DNA from: Rotaria sp. Silwood1
Taxonomy: Eukaryota > Rotifera > Eurotatoria > Philodinida > Philodinidae
Length of the DNA: 64,000 nt
NCBI GenBank assembly: GCA_905250075.1
Contig: CAJNOP010000059.1
Location: forward strand, 554,651 to 618,650
Direction: 5' to 3'
Part shown: in pieces, positions 26,635-39,800 of the stretch
How the letters are laid out: every line of letters starts with the position of its first letter
Position numbering within the stretch: position 1 is the stretch's first letter
The notes under the pieces: model-generated
The model's input: the letters and a program-made list of their open reading frames with translations, nothing else
What the model was told of the DNA's origin: nothing
The model's database searches: none
Translations under genes and position numbers: made by a program

Positions 26635-28087
26635 ATGGCGACTTCTAATATTGAATCATCAGAAAGTGTCTCGCCATCATATATAACGGTAAATTTCGAT
26701 GTTAGCGCCGATTTTAAAATGGTATGTCTGGACGTGGATATTAATAACTATGCTGATTTTTATAATGTGGAAGAAAACAATGTTGATAATATTTCTAATC
26801 ATCTTCAGTCATTTACCAATATCGATTCATGTATTCAATATTCAACATCCAATTGGTTTTATCGTATTTTCTTCATCGTATCTGATCAATTTGCATATAA
26901 TATATCATCAAAAATGAAAAATATGGATCATATTCTTTCGGTATTCATTAGTTGTGAGAATATCATATCAGAAGACTTTAAAACTCTTTATCCTGAAAAA
27001 TGTCGTGGTATATTTACCAAAAAAGAATACTTCATGACAGATATAATGGAACATATATTTTTGAAAACTTCGATTTTCTCGATTAACAATGTTTTTCAAG
27101 AGGTCAAAAAAGAAAAGGGTCACTAATTCCTTCGATAGATACAGATACATTTAGTGTTCTAACTGACATAAATACAGCAGCACGTTCTTATTATGAAGAT
27201 TATTCAATATCATTTGACAAACAAATTATGGAACAAATCGATCTGTTTTCAGAAAAATATTATTCCGAAGAAGCCATTAAATGGTATTCAAACGATTCAT
27301 TTCTTTATAGAATAGTTAATTGAGCTCTTCGCACTCGATTAACTGAAGTTATTGACAAGTTTTGCTTCTTTGTTAAAAATTTGGAAGAATCACTTGATTT
27401 GCACTTCGCAAAACAAATATTTGATCAATGGTTTTCTTCTTGTTCATCAGATAATAAACTTCTTAATTCTGATGTGGAACAACTACGATCATTTGTTGGA
27501 CAAAACATTATAATGAGCCAGTAGATATCGACAAAAAAAATATTAAAGTAGCCGAACCATTTTCGTGTGAGGGACAAGTTGATCAAGGATATGAATCAGT
27601 TCTCTATAATATTGATATGAGTGTCATCTATGAAAATTATATCGACAAACCGGATCCATCTATCTTTTATTATGACATGAGTCATATCAGCAATTTTCCA
27701 AACGAGGAAGAAGTTTTACTTCGGATTGGAACTACTTTTAAAGTAGTAAGCGTTGAAAAATTATCCGATAATATATGGCATGTTAGGTTACGTCTTGAAA
27801 AAGTTAATGATGATCGGGCAAAAAACATAGTTCATCGAACACCAATTGAAATTGTTCAATATTTTTTCCGCAAAGCAAGTCAAAAACAAAAAACTAATGT
27901 GAAAAATATTATTAGTGAACGTTTGTCTTCAAATACTATAGTCAGTATGAGTGTTTTTATTCGTCTTGGTCATTTATTTAAACATCATCCTCGAGAACAA
28001 CATCAGTATTATCAATCTGCATTGTCACTTATACTTTCGAATGAATCAACTCTTTTAGAAGTTGGTTATTTGGCTATTAGAATGTGA
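26635..28087 (+). pseudogene. Decayed ADP-ribosyltransferase of the bdelloid ART family
   Basis: An opening ORF (26635-27126) resembles the N-terminal region of the intact TPR-ART in this window. Similarity continues after a frame change near 27120, then crosses an in-frame TGA near 27321 and a TAG near 27523. A last ORF (27617-28087) carries the typical end of the catalytic domain, with the glutamate motif FPNEEEVLLRIG and NIWHVRLRLEK, then a short TPR-like stretch (FKHHPREQHQYYQSAL). The middle of the catalytic domain, where the family has its Arg and Ser-Thr-Ser motifs, is mostly missing at about 27520-27617. It therefore cannot be an active enzyme as read. No introns were needed. It sits just downstream of a MITE-like element. 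Assignment rests on family resemblance by eye. Confidence 0.75.
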
Positions 28088-28154
28088 TGTATTTCAAGTG
28101 TTAAAGATTGGATATTAATATCCTTGAATATTTCTCGACAGACAGTGCTTCACG

Positions 28155-29115
28155 TTGATGGTAATTTTAGAAGACAATTACATTGTGAACTTGTTCGTAT
28201 TGATGAAGCACGTGGAGATTTTTTTTTCCAGCTATGATACATTACCATGCAAGCTTCACTTATCAAAAGACTTTTCTTTTGCTGATTTATTACCTCATAT
28301 CCATCTTAATGAAGATATTCAATTGTTAAATGATTTTTTTAACAATGTCAAAGTAAATCCAACCGATCTTTCAGTTGAGCATATATTCATCAAGACTTTG
28401 ACAGATAAACCGTTAACATTAACTTTAGAAAAAAAATATGACAGTTCGTCGATTGAAGAAAATGATTCGTCATAGTTTTGTCATGCCATATTCAGAAAAA
28501 TATGATTTTCATCTTATTCATTTGGTAATAAGTCTCATCGATGAACAAAAGTCACTTGATGATTATCAAATAAACGATCAATCTGTTATTTATTTAATTC
28601 ATGGCCCACGCATACAACAAGACGAATATATGAATCGATACAAGCAATGTTTATATGAAAATATTGCTCTAACTGGAAGCGATATCATTCGGACACTTAC
28701 TGTCAAGAAATTGAGAGGAAGAAGAATGCAGACCAATCTTCAAAAAGAGATGGACACTGCCATAAACCTTCGTCGCAATATGTATCGGAATGGACAGGTG
28801 AATGCTGAAACAGCAAATAGTGCATTTCACCAATTCTTTCAAGAAAAACTTGTCTTGAGCCAATATGACGATGATGATGATGCAGATCCTGATCATTTAT
28901 TAGATATATCGGATTCTTTTACTGACGAATGCATACAAAACCTCGAATTACTATGTTTGGCTTTTCATGATCAGACGAATATTGAAGAAAATGATTGTGA
29001 TGAAAATGGAATTAATCAAGCTGAACAACTAGCGAATGACACTCTCTTATGTATCGATGAAACATTATTTCTATCAAATTGCATATCCTCTTTAATAAAT
29101 ATCTTATCATATTAA
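28155..29115 (+). pseudogene. Ubiquitin-like-domain ORF broken by one frameshift
   Basis: Two overlapping ORFs, 28155-28475 and 28438-29115, appear to be one reading frame broken in an A run near 28430-28437. The first ends in a ubiquitin-like strand (IFIKTLTDKPLTLTL). The second opens with MTVRRLKKMI and continues ISLIDEQKSLDDYQINDQSV, which is the beta-hairpin, helix and SLxDY pattern of a ubiquitin fold. After it come about 160 polar residues including an aspartate run (DDDDDADPDHL) and no recognised domain. The upstream segment (about 28130-28370) is also coding-like, with two further frame changes. It may be a separate gene or the tail of the ART pseudogene just upstream. Recently broken, since only single-base lesions separate the parts; an assembly error in the homopolymer is possible. 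Confidence 0.5.
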
Positions 29116-31070
29116 ATTCAATGAACTATTATTATAACTTTAGGCTCTCAACAACAAATTATTAATAAACAAAGGAATTTGATATTTTCAGTTTTTCTTT
29201 GGTTCGATCCCTTTTCCAAATTTTTATTTTCTTCTAATAAAATTTCTTAACCTCAATCTCATAGAAAACATTAATTACTTTAAAATCCCATATTATGACA
29301 AAGAGAGTGTGAGTGATGTGAGTCTCAGCAGCTACTTGGACTTATTTTATCGAGATTTATTGGAAGTTTTCAATAAATCTCTAAGCATTTTGAGATAAAT
29401 TCCATATGATTTCTCAATACATACAAGGTGTAGATGAATATGTGGGTATAAGTGAGGTTGTGGGTGTTAATGTGCTGAAATATAATCATAGTTAATAAAT
29501 CCTCAATAAATAAATAAACCCCACAGAAAAGATAAATCCCTAAAAAAATAAATCCTGGGAGCCCCTGATGGATGTAGGTGTATTCATTTCAGCCACATCC
29601 ACACCCATCCCACGAGTAGGTACTTATTTACAGTAGAAAAAGATAAACATAATCGCACTACAGAAAAACCATTCATATTTCATGGTTTCAATAGTTGAAG
29701 TAAAGCGATATCCTTGATCTAGGTCGCTGGTTGTGAAATTTCGGTGCTATAAGAATGTCCCTACAGTAAGCATTTAATTAACTTTTAGTTGATAGTTGGA
29801 TCAAGTCAGGACAATAATTTGAGAAGCAGAACCGCCATATTACACAGTGTGCTGTCTTAGTTTTTTATTTACTTGATAAAATGAAGCTACCGTGAAAAAC
29901 ATGTGTCATTCATTAAGAGAAATACAACTCAACCGCAAGTTTTCGAACCTGCTATTTCTTCATCTACAATTTTTGTAATTGTTGCTGTATTGCTAGAACA
30001 AAAACACATACAACACTTAGGTTACAAATATATGTTACCTAATGACTCAGTTTCAAAGTATTTAGAAGAAAGAATAGTAAAAGTAATGGCAACATGGTAG
30101 GTATAATATAGAGAAGGCAACAAAAGAAATATTTTGCAAAAACCATAAGTTGTCATTTTCTTCAAGTAATTTTATATATTACCTTGTTACCAGCATTGAT
30201 GTTTTAAGAATAACCATTTATTCGAACAGAAGAGTGCTTTATTCCTTACTCTATCACCTCACATGACAGAAATGATTAGTTACTGTACATAAATGATTTT
30301 TCTTTTACTTTGAATAGCATGTCTTACAAAATATGTTACATTATCATTGGTAAAAAGTCGAATAAAACGAGATTATATATATTGATTATAACTATTCTGA
30401 CATCAAAGATATTTTCGTCTATGAATTTGTTTGACTGAAACATGGTTTAACAAAAATTCTCTATGTATGTTAAATTACATTCCGTCATATCGAATAAGAA
30501 CGAATGAATGATAAGGGTAGTTTTGTAGAAATATGTGTATGTACATTATGTAACACTACTTAAATTCAGTGAATCATGGGTCATCTAACTGATGTTCAAC
30601 GATTTTGTTTTAACGTGTTCAAATAAGGAAAACCTGTTCATGCTTCTGCTTTTCTATTGATAATCTTTTAATCAATTTATAATTCTAATCATAACAATTT
30701 TAATTTTTCTGATCTATCGTTGTCGATTTGTATAGTTTTCTACTACCAAAAGTAATGAATAGATGTTATAAAATCGGAATGAATATGCTATTATAATCGT
30801 CACATATTCATTTAGTTACGCTGAATGATTCTAAGATGTAGTTCTTTGTTAATTAGTATAATTATTTGTGATAAACAATTTTTCTAAAAGCCTGGTTCAC
30901 AGTTTCTACGCAATATATATATTTCAGAAACAATATTGAAAATTTTATATTTATCTAATTTTATTCGAATCGCGTTATTCGATGAGAAACGAGGATAAAA
31001 ATACAAGAGAAAATAAGGCATCTTAAAAAGGAGTTTAAGTCGAAAAATAGAAATTCATAGAAAAAAAAAA
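29116..31070. other. Intergenic region with a telomere-like foldback
   Basis: No supported gene. The part at 29428-29618 has G-rich units (ATGTGGGTATAAGTGAGG.., GTTGTGGGTGTTAATGTG) followed after about 100 nt by C-rich units (CCACATCCACACCCATCCCA). The small ORF at 29903-30100 is unsupported. The rest is AT-rich. Confidence 0.5.
29428..29618. repeat. Telomere-like G arm and C arm, long spacer
   Basis: G-rich units lie at 29428-29472 with a further GGATGTAGGTG near 29572, then the C arm CCACATCCACACCCATCCCA at about 29594-29613. Same order as the other members, with a longer spacer. Confidence 0.55.
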
Positions 31071-32125
31071 TCACATCGTCCATGAACGAAATAGTAAAGA
31101 AGAAATTAGTTCAACAACAATAAATAAATGAGCAGTAGACATTGAAATAGTGTTTGCATGCGGTTCCATCGCAAGCCAATAAGAATCATTTGTATAGGAT
31201 TTTATCCAATCTTTGTAAATAGCTACACGAGTATAAAGACCAGCATAGGATGGTCGTGCACATCCAATACCATTACTTACTAGACCAACTAATACCCATT
31301 GATTACTTGATGCAAACATCATCAATGGACCGCCAGAATCACCATCACATGCGTCTATAAAAAGTATGGCAACAAGTTAAATTATAATAACACAAAACAA
31401 GTAAAAAGTTACCTTTGGTATGTCCAGGAACACCAGCACAGAGTTGTGTGTTTTTATCCTCTATCAATGATGCACAAGTTGGTGCTAGATAGGCTATTGT
31501 TTGCAAGGTAACCTGTTGAAGATTTGTTGACAAAGAACCACCTTCAGACAGTCTACCCCATCCGACTACAACAACCTATGAAAAGAAATGGATTAATAAC
31601 TATCGAAGAGAAGAAGAAACTTACAGTCGTATTAACCACTGGCCATTCATCTGATGCCAAGGTCAGTGAACTGACGAGTGGCATGCAAATTCTACTCACG
31701 TGATCATCACTCATATTAAGAGGAGAAGTAAGTTTTAATAGAGCAATATCATTGACATAATTGCTACTGTTATAATGGGGATGTAGAATAATCTCTGACA
31801 CCGTTCGATTTTGAGTACCGAACAATCGATTATTGGATCCTGCATAAATAATAACTGACGAAGCAAACCGATTATCTACACAATGTGCTGCTGTGATGAC
31901 CCATGAATTTGACATTATTGATCCACCACATATGGGACCATCAGAAATAAGAATTGATACAGCCCAACTCCAAGTTGATATACCAGCGTCTTCTCCACCT
32001 ACAATACGGCTAATTGAGACTGGATTCGATGAACATCCACAAGTGGCGCTTGAATTGCATGTATACACTACTTGATCAGTCGGTTGAACAATCATAAGTA
32101 ATAATATAATCCAAAAGAATGTCAT
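31071..32125 (-). CDS. Secreted trypsin-like serine protease (S1)
   Basis: Three exons (31625-32125, 31413-31575, 31071-31354) splice in phase to 315 residues. It has a signal peptide ([14 protein letters not shown]), a short Cys-rich propeptide, then the activation site with mature end IVGGEDAG. The catalytic triad is complete: His in VITAAHC, Asp in NDIALLKL and Ser in CDGDSGGPL. An Asp sits six residues before the active Ser ([10 protein letters not shown]), and glycines occupy the other pocket positions (NGIGC, AGLYT), so cleavage after Arg or Lys is expected. The C-terminus ends in a hydrophobic stretch ([13 protein letters not shown]), which could be a membrane or GPI-anchor signal. It is intact among decayed neighbours. 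The substrate is unknown. Confidence 0.92.
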
Positions 32126-34169
32126 GATCTTGATTTTGATTTATTTTATCGCGTAACTGAATCTAGTCGTTGAAATGACAAATGTAAGTTTCATATAAAT
32201 GAATATTAATAATAGAGTGATGTATCTACATATATATTCCGTTTTCTGTCTCATTCATACTTTTTTCTCTACACATCATAAGTACCGTCATGATTATTGA
32301 ATTGCGTAGTTTCATACTAATGTAGTTATTCCTCACAGTTGTCAAGAGAAACCATAAGGAATAAAATAAACTCTTTTATTCATTTTATCCTAATTGGTTC
32401 TTTTCAATCTGATGATGCATTCATAAAAGAACTAAAAAAAATAATGTCTCGATCAATTATACAACTCAGCTTTCGTCAACATAGAGTATTTGGGTTATTT
32501 TTTTAAGTATTCAATTGTAAACTTACTTCGATTACGAAAACAATCTCGGTTAAAAATGAAGCTTAGAAGCACTTTATATATGTGTTTTGCAAATTATAAC
32601 AAACAAGAACTTTACAAAAATATTTATTTGGGTTTCATTGGCAATTATTTGAAAAAGTGGGTAAGAGATGCGAAAAATATACTGAGTTTATTAGATTAAT
32701 CTCTAAATATTGTGACTTTTTTTGATCAATTGTCTTCTGAAGTATTCTCGAAAACTATAACTGACTTTTTTTTTATAAACAATATATTTCTTATGTAAAG
32801 TGTATACTTTTGTTTATACCACAGTGAGATTTTCATATCGTTTATAAAAATGAAGAATTGACAGTGTTTGCATCGCAGACGTGAAGAAAATAAATTGAGA
32901 TCATCGTTACGAAGTTCACAGGATGATCGAGATAAGGTCCATGCTTACATTGATTAGAATTACAATGTTTTTATGTCAGTTTTGTTTCAGTAAAATAGAT
33001 ATGTGAAGACCATATCATTTTTTTACAGGTATTATTTGTATGTTTCTTCGACGATTAATTTTCATTTCACAGATTCCATATTAGTTAAAGATAAACATCT
33101 AAGCATGCTAAAGAAAAGATGATGTTTAGTTAATAATTTCATTTATATTTATATTAAAATAATAAATACTTGAATTTGATACTGCGTAGAATTGAAACCA
33201 TATTATCGATAAATTCATCTACTTTATAATTTGTTAGCAACTGAAACGAGTGACGTATATAAATTTTTTTCACAAATATACTTTGAAATACGTGAATCAT
33301 GGAAAAATGAAGTTTAGAAGTTCACATAAATAAAGGATAAGAAAATGATGATGCTTAGTAATTTCAGATAGTTTATAACGAAAGAGTGCGAAAGTAGCAG
33401 CAATATCATTTTGTAATCATCAGTTCAATAGTTAGGAATAATACTGTTCAAGACACAGATTATGATGAAAGATAGTAAAAAATTGATTGACCAGTTCTTT
33501 TTTCAATAATTTTAAGCTTGTATACTCGAGCTCGCTTTCAAAACTACCCATAATTTTGCATACTATTTGAAAGCAACAAACAACGGCCATATCTGATAGG
33601 TATGCCATTTTTTTCTGAGTGAAATTGTTGAGAGCAAATTTACGTACTCTTGTCAAAATAATCATCAAGTGTTGGTAAAAAAAAAATCATGCTTTAGTTT
33701 TGTCTATTCGTCCACACTGTTTCATCTCTTTATTCGAAGTATATTTCATTTTTTAAAACAGTGCAACAAAATTGTGCTACTTGAGCTAAATTTATCTCTT
33801 TCATGTTTTATTGAAGAACAAATTCAAATTTGGATCCTCGTTCAAGGAGAAACGTTAATTTTGGTCTGTAAAGATAAAGTGGGATAATTCAAAATTTGAA
33901 ATGGATGATTCAGTTGATGAGTAAATGACTTTTTTCGTGTTATATATAAACATCTCACGTATTTATTTCGGAGAAATCAAACAAATACAAACGATTAGGA
34001 CATGATATTTCTTCCTGAAAGTTTGTAAAAATTTGAGCGAAAAAAGAATATGAATCATTTTTGAAGCTATTTACAATAACCGATTAATGATGATTCAGCA
34101 AATCGACATCTTTTGGCTAGTTTCCATTATCCAAAAAAGATTCTTTTGGACTACCCACGAAAAAAAAAA
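32126..34169. other. Intergenic, nothing recognised
   Basis: AT-rich sequence upstream of the protease. The ORFs at 32490-32699 and 33669-33887 show no family features or splice structure. The first few hundred bases presumably hold the protease promoter. Confidence 0.45.
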
Positions 34170-34251
34170 TTGGGTGTGGCTATGCGTGTGGGGTATGAGT
34201 ACGGGCATGGCAGATACACCCACACCCACTCACACCCACACCCACACCCAA
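34170..34251. repeat. Telomere-like foldback, strong example
   Basis: G arm TTGGGTGTGGCTATGCGTGT.. (34170-34197) and C arm ACACCCACACCCACTCACAC.. ending CACCCAA (34216-34251) flank a spacer of about 18 nt. Confidence 0.8.
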
Positions 34252-34380
34252 CCGGGTTGAAACACTTGGAACACGCTCCTGGACGAATATGGGAAGGTTT
34301 TACTCGAATATGGTGCTAACTTCACCTACGTGTCCATTGATCTGTATATATGTTTCTGTTCCTCTACCAGTAAAATAATG

Positions 34381-36827
34381 TCAAATATCTCCATTTTCAC
34401 CTGCTTCATAATAGATTTTAGCAGATTGTTTAAAAAGAGCAGATATTTTTCTTACTCCTGAAGAATTTATTATTTCTTTTTCGTCAGTATCTGAATTGTA
34501 AACAGTTATTTTTCTTCTTTTACGATCTGCTAACATTTTTATATCAGCTATACCTAAAGCTCTATCTTTATCTTTTGCTTCTCTCAAATAACTTGCAGTA
34601 ATTTGTTTTGGATTTCTAATATTATTTTGTAGATCTTCTCTTTTCACTCGATCTTGTTATTCTTTCTTTGAATCTTGATTTATTAGAGATTGTTTAGCAG
34701 CAATTTGACTTTCTGCATGATTTTGTCTATTTTGATTTGATTGTTTCAATATATTAGCTGGATTTTTTTCCATTACATTGTAAATCAACCATTGTCTTTA
34801 TTCCTTGTACAATGGTTTTTCCAATCTGTTTTAATGTTCCATTAATAGCTTGTCTTACTACTTTATCTAATTCTTTTGTTAATTTAGTTGATATATCTAT
34901 TCTCTAATGATTCTATTCAATTGTTCTGCTCTTGTTTCGACAAGGTTCTGATTAATGTTTTTTCTATAAATATTCTGATTTTCTTTGGTAGTACCTTCAA
35001 TAATATCTTTTAAAGTATTATAAAGACATGTTCGAACTGTAAGACAGATTGAACTACAGTCCACAACTTATTAATGATATCTATTGCTTTAAGAGTAGTA
35101 GCAGCTATTTTAACGTATTTTGAATTTGATTTTTTTAGACCATCAGCAAATAGATGATAACTATTTCTTAAAGAAGAGACAACTCGTGTTCGAATATTAT
35201 CAAATTGTTGAGGTAATAAAATATCTTTTCCTAATGTTTTTTCTAATATGTTTTTTCAATTCTTCAAAAGATTTTTCGAACTCATCTTCATTTTTACTTT
35301 GAAGATAAAGAGGTTTCTATTTTATTATTTATTAAACCGATTATTCCCTTTAATAAATTTTCTTCTATTTTACTAACAATCTTTTGTATAACATTTTCTT
35401 GAATCTGTTCCATAATTTTATCCGTCAAAAACTTTCCAATTCCAGCAGTCAACATAGAGAGACCGAAGCTAATTGCTTTTTGTATTGCCCATTCTTTCCA
35501 ACTAAAAATACCTGATATTAAAGCATTGCCTATCTGAGTCAAACCAAAGGCTACTAAAACAGCTCCGGCAATGACTTGAACAAGTCCTATCATTGCAACG
35601 GCAAAAGCATTCCAATCCCACCAAGATTTATCTTCTTCAATAATCAAAAATTTATTAAGATTAAAACGTTCAAAAAAATCTTAATTCACTTGGAACATTT
35701 TCTTGATCTTGAAGATTTATAAAATCTTTTAAATTAGCTTTTAAATCTTTTTTAAATGAACGAATATCTCCTTGTAAAGACAAAATTTTCGACCAAATTA
35801 ATTCTTTATCATTTTCAAATTGAATATTTTTTAAAATTCTTTCAATATTTCTTTTAATATCTACATATTTATATTTAGCAAGTCCACCAGACTTTAAAAT
35901 ATTTTTTTCTTTTAGATAAATTCGAATATTATTTCCTTCTTCTTCTTTAATAGTAAATGGTAAATCTGTTTGATAAAAATATTGATTTTGTTGACTAATA
36001 TTATCTTTTAATTCTATTAAAAATGTTTTAAGATCTTTTGTTTCATGACCATTATCATTAAATTTAATTTTCGCATAGTTTTCTTTCTATTGATTGTTCA
36101 AATAGAGAAATATTAACTTGTTATGGATCTATTTTATCTTCTAAATCTTTCCAAGCATTTTCATATATCCGTGATAATTCTTTTTCTATTCTATTTATAT
36201 TTAAAATTTGCCATAATTCTTCACTATAACAAACAATATCGTCGAAATCTTTTTTTTTTCAAAATAAGATTTACTATTTAATAAACTAATTAATGGATCG
36301 GCAATCGAAGGATCAAGATCATTCCGAATTATCTTTTCTATTTTATCTCGTTCTTGTGAATTATTTCGAAATATTTTTCTTATTGTATCTCTTTGAATAA
36401 TTTCAAATTGAACTAAAACTGAATATAATTCTTTTCCTTTATCTTGTTCTTCACGAATTAAATTTTGTTCATCTTTTGGATGTAAAATAAAATGAAATAG
36501 TTCTACTGTATCTCCAACAGCTTCTAATTTTCCTGTTATTTGATCTTGATAAAAATTTTCTTTTGAAGAAATTTTTTTGAAGGGTATGGGTGTGTGAATG
36601 TGGGTAGGGGTCTTCTCTTTATCTACACCCACACCAAAATTTGAACTTAGCTCTACACTATTAGAGAACCTAAAGAGAAATCTCTGATCAAAATGCACTT
36701 TTTCCTGGAAACGAACTTTCTTCAAAATAAAAGGCAAAGCAACCAGACTATTTAATTTAAATTGATTACAATAGCTGATTTTCCACATTAATCGTTTGAA
36801 TAAGAAAACAATTATTAATGCCTTCAT
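34381..36827 (-). pseudogene. Decayed gene for a large protein with hydrophobic glycine-rich segment and OTU-like C-terminus
   Basis: At least three blocks in different frames belong together: 36201-36827, about 35294-35650, and 34381-34647. The first is charged and helical (IFRNNSQERDKIEKIIRNDL). The second is a distinctive alternating hydrophobic/Gly segment (AGAVLVAFGLTQIGNALISG, then FSWKEWAIQKAISFGLS) that I associate with very large, poorly described animal proteins. The last (LREAKDKDRALGIADIKMLA, RKRRKITVYNSD, YYEAGENGD) looks like the end of an OTU-type cysteine protease fold, although no catalytic Cys or His can be assigned. Between blocks the coding flavour continues with many frame changes and stops, for example near 34650-35290. 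A telomere-like foldback (36581-36635) lies within the first block without breaking its frame. The identity is tentative, the decay is clear. Confidence 0.6.
36581..36635. repeat. Telomere-like foldback inside a pseudogene reading frame
   Basis: G arm AGGGTATGGGTGTGTGAATG.. (36581-36610), 11-nt spacer, C arm TCTACACCCACACC (36622-36635). It translates on the minus strand as GVGVDKEKTPTHIHTPIP within the surrounding ORF. Confidence 0.7.
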
Positions 36828-39800
36828 TCAATTTACTGATTTAATCAAATAAATAACAGACACAACAGATATACAAAGAGGTTAATACAAAAAAAAATCA
36901 TATTGGATTTCTTCATATGAAAATACTGGCAAAGAGTTCGTTTGTCTTGATATTAAAATTCAAAAATTATTTTTCTCTTATGCAACCATGATCATATGAT
37001 GCCTGATCTGGTGTACCTAATCATACTAATTGAATCTTGCGATCAGGAGTTCATATGAGTAAGATTTCTGGACTAATGATTATTTGAATTGAACTGAGGT
37101 CATTTGAAAAAAGAAACATAAATTAAATTTGAATAAATATTAGAACATAAAGAAAATTGTTTATGAATCTTATCAAAAGACTCATTGTTTAATACGTTAC
37201 AATCGGGAGAAGTTACTTGATATTTTAAACAAAAAACTTTACACAAATATTCTTTAAGCATCAACATCAATCTGAATTCTATCATATATATCGAATATAA
37301 ATATGTCAATAAGTCTTTTATTATAAGCCTTTTTATTGATAGAAACTTCTCATAAAAGTAACGAGAAGGATATCATTTCATAGGGGGACATTTGCAATTT
37401 TCTTTAAATATCATTTAGATCAAATTTTTCTTCTACTTTTCAAAGATTCACTTATACTTCTTAACATATGGTTCTTACGAAAATTCTTTTTCACGCATAG
37501 AACGTTAACACATCGTTATCAAAATTTTTTCATTGAAAGTCTAATGAGAAAAGAAATATTTGGTTGATTAATTAATTGATTTATTATTATTGAGATTTCT
37601 TTTACAAAATCAAATATTTGATCTATATATAATTTGTTTTCTAAAAAAAGCAGAGACACTTTTGAGTCAACGAAATTAACATACTTCGAGTATAACAAAA
37701 TGTTTTCTTATTATTGTCAACATATAACAAACTAATTGAAATTATAAGATTTAAATAAATAAATATAAAGCATAAACAAAAGATACTTCATATTCAGATC
37801 AATTTTATTAACTAATAATCTTAGTAATTTCCTTTTATACATTATTTTATTATTTCTTTAGGTCATTCATGCATTGTAACGAGCTCTCTTCAAATGAAAT
37901 GTTTTGCTTGTACATTTTCTCACCTATTATTTACTCACGTTTGTTCACTTTTTTTGGAAAGAAAAACAAAATAAATATCGCAATAAAAGTGTCCCTTTTA
38001 CAAACACTCGATAACTACATCAGTTCATTGCATAACGAAATCGGCAAAAAAATACCAATTGAACAATGTCTATATTGATGGGAGAATTGAATAGTTTTTT
38101 ATGACTATATTAAGTAATGAAGACCCTTCAATTTATTCTTTGTCATATCAATTACGGAAATTAAGACAAATCTAATAAAAAATATTCTAGTCTAGCTATG
38201 TATATACCTATTTAATTAATACTTTTTCTAATTGTCTTTATAAAATTATGGAAAACGGATATATGTCCGAATATGCCTGTATTATTTTCAAAAACATCAA
38301 AACTTAACAAGAAAAATACACAAATAAGTTGCTGAGTATGTTTTCTTTTTTTATGAAACCTCATAAGATCCCCATGCAATCGGAACAAAGAATATACTGA
38401 CAATAATTTGATGAAAGATTCGAATAAACTAAATACTATGAAAACAAAAGAAAGTTCTTTTATCTGTTGAACAATTTCTGTAAGAGAGAAAAAAAATCAT
38501 ATGAAATGCACGAATACACCTACAATGGTCTATTACTATCATGAAATCATCAGATTGACAAGTTAATTTTTTACTTAAATTTGTTTTTATCGTCTATGAA
38601 GTTGCAATCTATAAAAACACAGAATATACTTTATTTAATTCTAAGCATATGATATAATTTCATAGACAGTGATTTTTTCAGTAACTAGAAACAATTATCT
38701 ATTTCATTGATTAATATTAAAAATTCGTAAATATTTAAACAAACTGAATAGATTTGATCAATAAAAGCATTTAGTTTTTGAAATTTTCAATGAACAAAAC
38801 AATTCTGTTCTTTCTTATATTTCTCAATTTTCATTACTCAGTTGATATGATCAATTAATTGATTTCACTTGCGCCTTCTGACAAGCGATGCATTGTTCAA
38901 GGGGAAAGAAAAACTTGTCACAAATGAAGTAAGAGCACGCCATTCTTCTTGTCTTTACGCATTACATTAGATTACGTTCCAAAGAAAGTGAAATGTGTAA
39001 AAATGATAGTGCTTATAAAATCTAAACTCAATTCATTCTGTCTACTAACATATTATCGTATGCAGTTTAGTATAAAAAACTATTCCCAAAAGCTAGAAAT
39101 AGTATCGTTTTTGTCTCACTGTTTTCTATTCATAATCAGTAAAATGAGTAATTTTTTTGCCTGTAGATAGACGTGGAAAACAAAAAAAAACAACAATAAT
39201 ATATACTGAATAATCAGCTCTATATTTTGGGAGGAATTCATGACTACTGGTGCATGTCCCTCAACATTCTTTTTTTTATATATCCACAATCACGAAATGA
39301 TTTATATTCATCACTATTTCTCTGAATTTGTGAATGCAATTGAATACATATAAAAGTCAGTAATACAGGTTATTGATAGTTTGTTGTGATATTTACAGAA
39401 CGTGCTTATCGAAAAGATTTATTTTATACAGTTATCCTTCATAATAAGTGAATGATAGTTACTCCTTTATTACATTTATTGTCTACTCATAATTGATACA
39501 TATGACCAAGAAAATTTAATTTTATCTTATGGCAAATTTTGATGATTATACCCATGTCAATATCTCAACTATTCTTAAAATGAAGATCACATTTTCTACA
39601 AAGTTAATATGTTCAATGAATCAGGCTTTGTAATCGAACGAGAAGTCTTCATTAAAATCAACTCGAGTTGATGAATTAACTTGTCTTAGGTCCTTATATA
39701 AAGATAAACCATTACAGTACACTAGAAGTTTGGTTATGTACGTGAAACTAAGAAATGTTTAAGTTTTTTATAAAACAGAAAAGAAAGGCAATAGTTGATA

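Noticed and set aside
29201-29211. GGTTCGATCCC resembling a tRNA B box
   Set aside because: No T-stem pairing around it and no A box or cloverleaf upstream.
29903-30100. 65-residue ORF
   Set aside because: Isolated, no motifs or supporting exon structure.
32490-33887. Several 60-78 residue ORFs
   Set aside because: Random-looking composition, no homology features; AT-rich intergenic DNA.
34113-34319. 68-residue ORF with a HTHSHPHPHP run
   Set aside because: Again produced by the telomere-like foldback.
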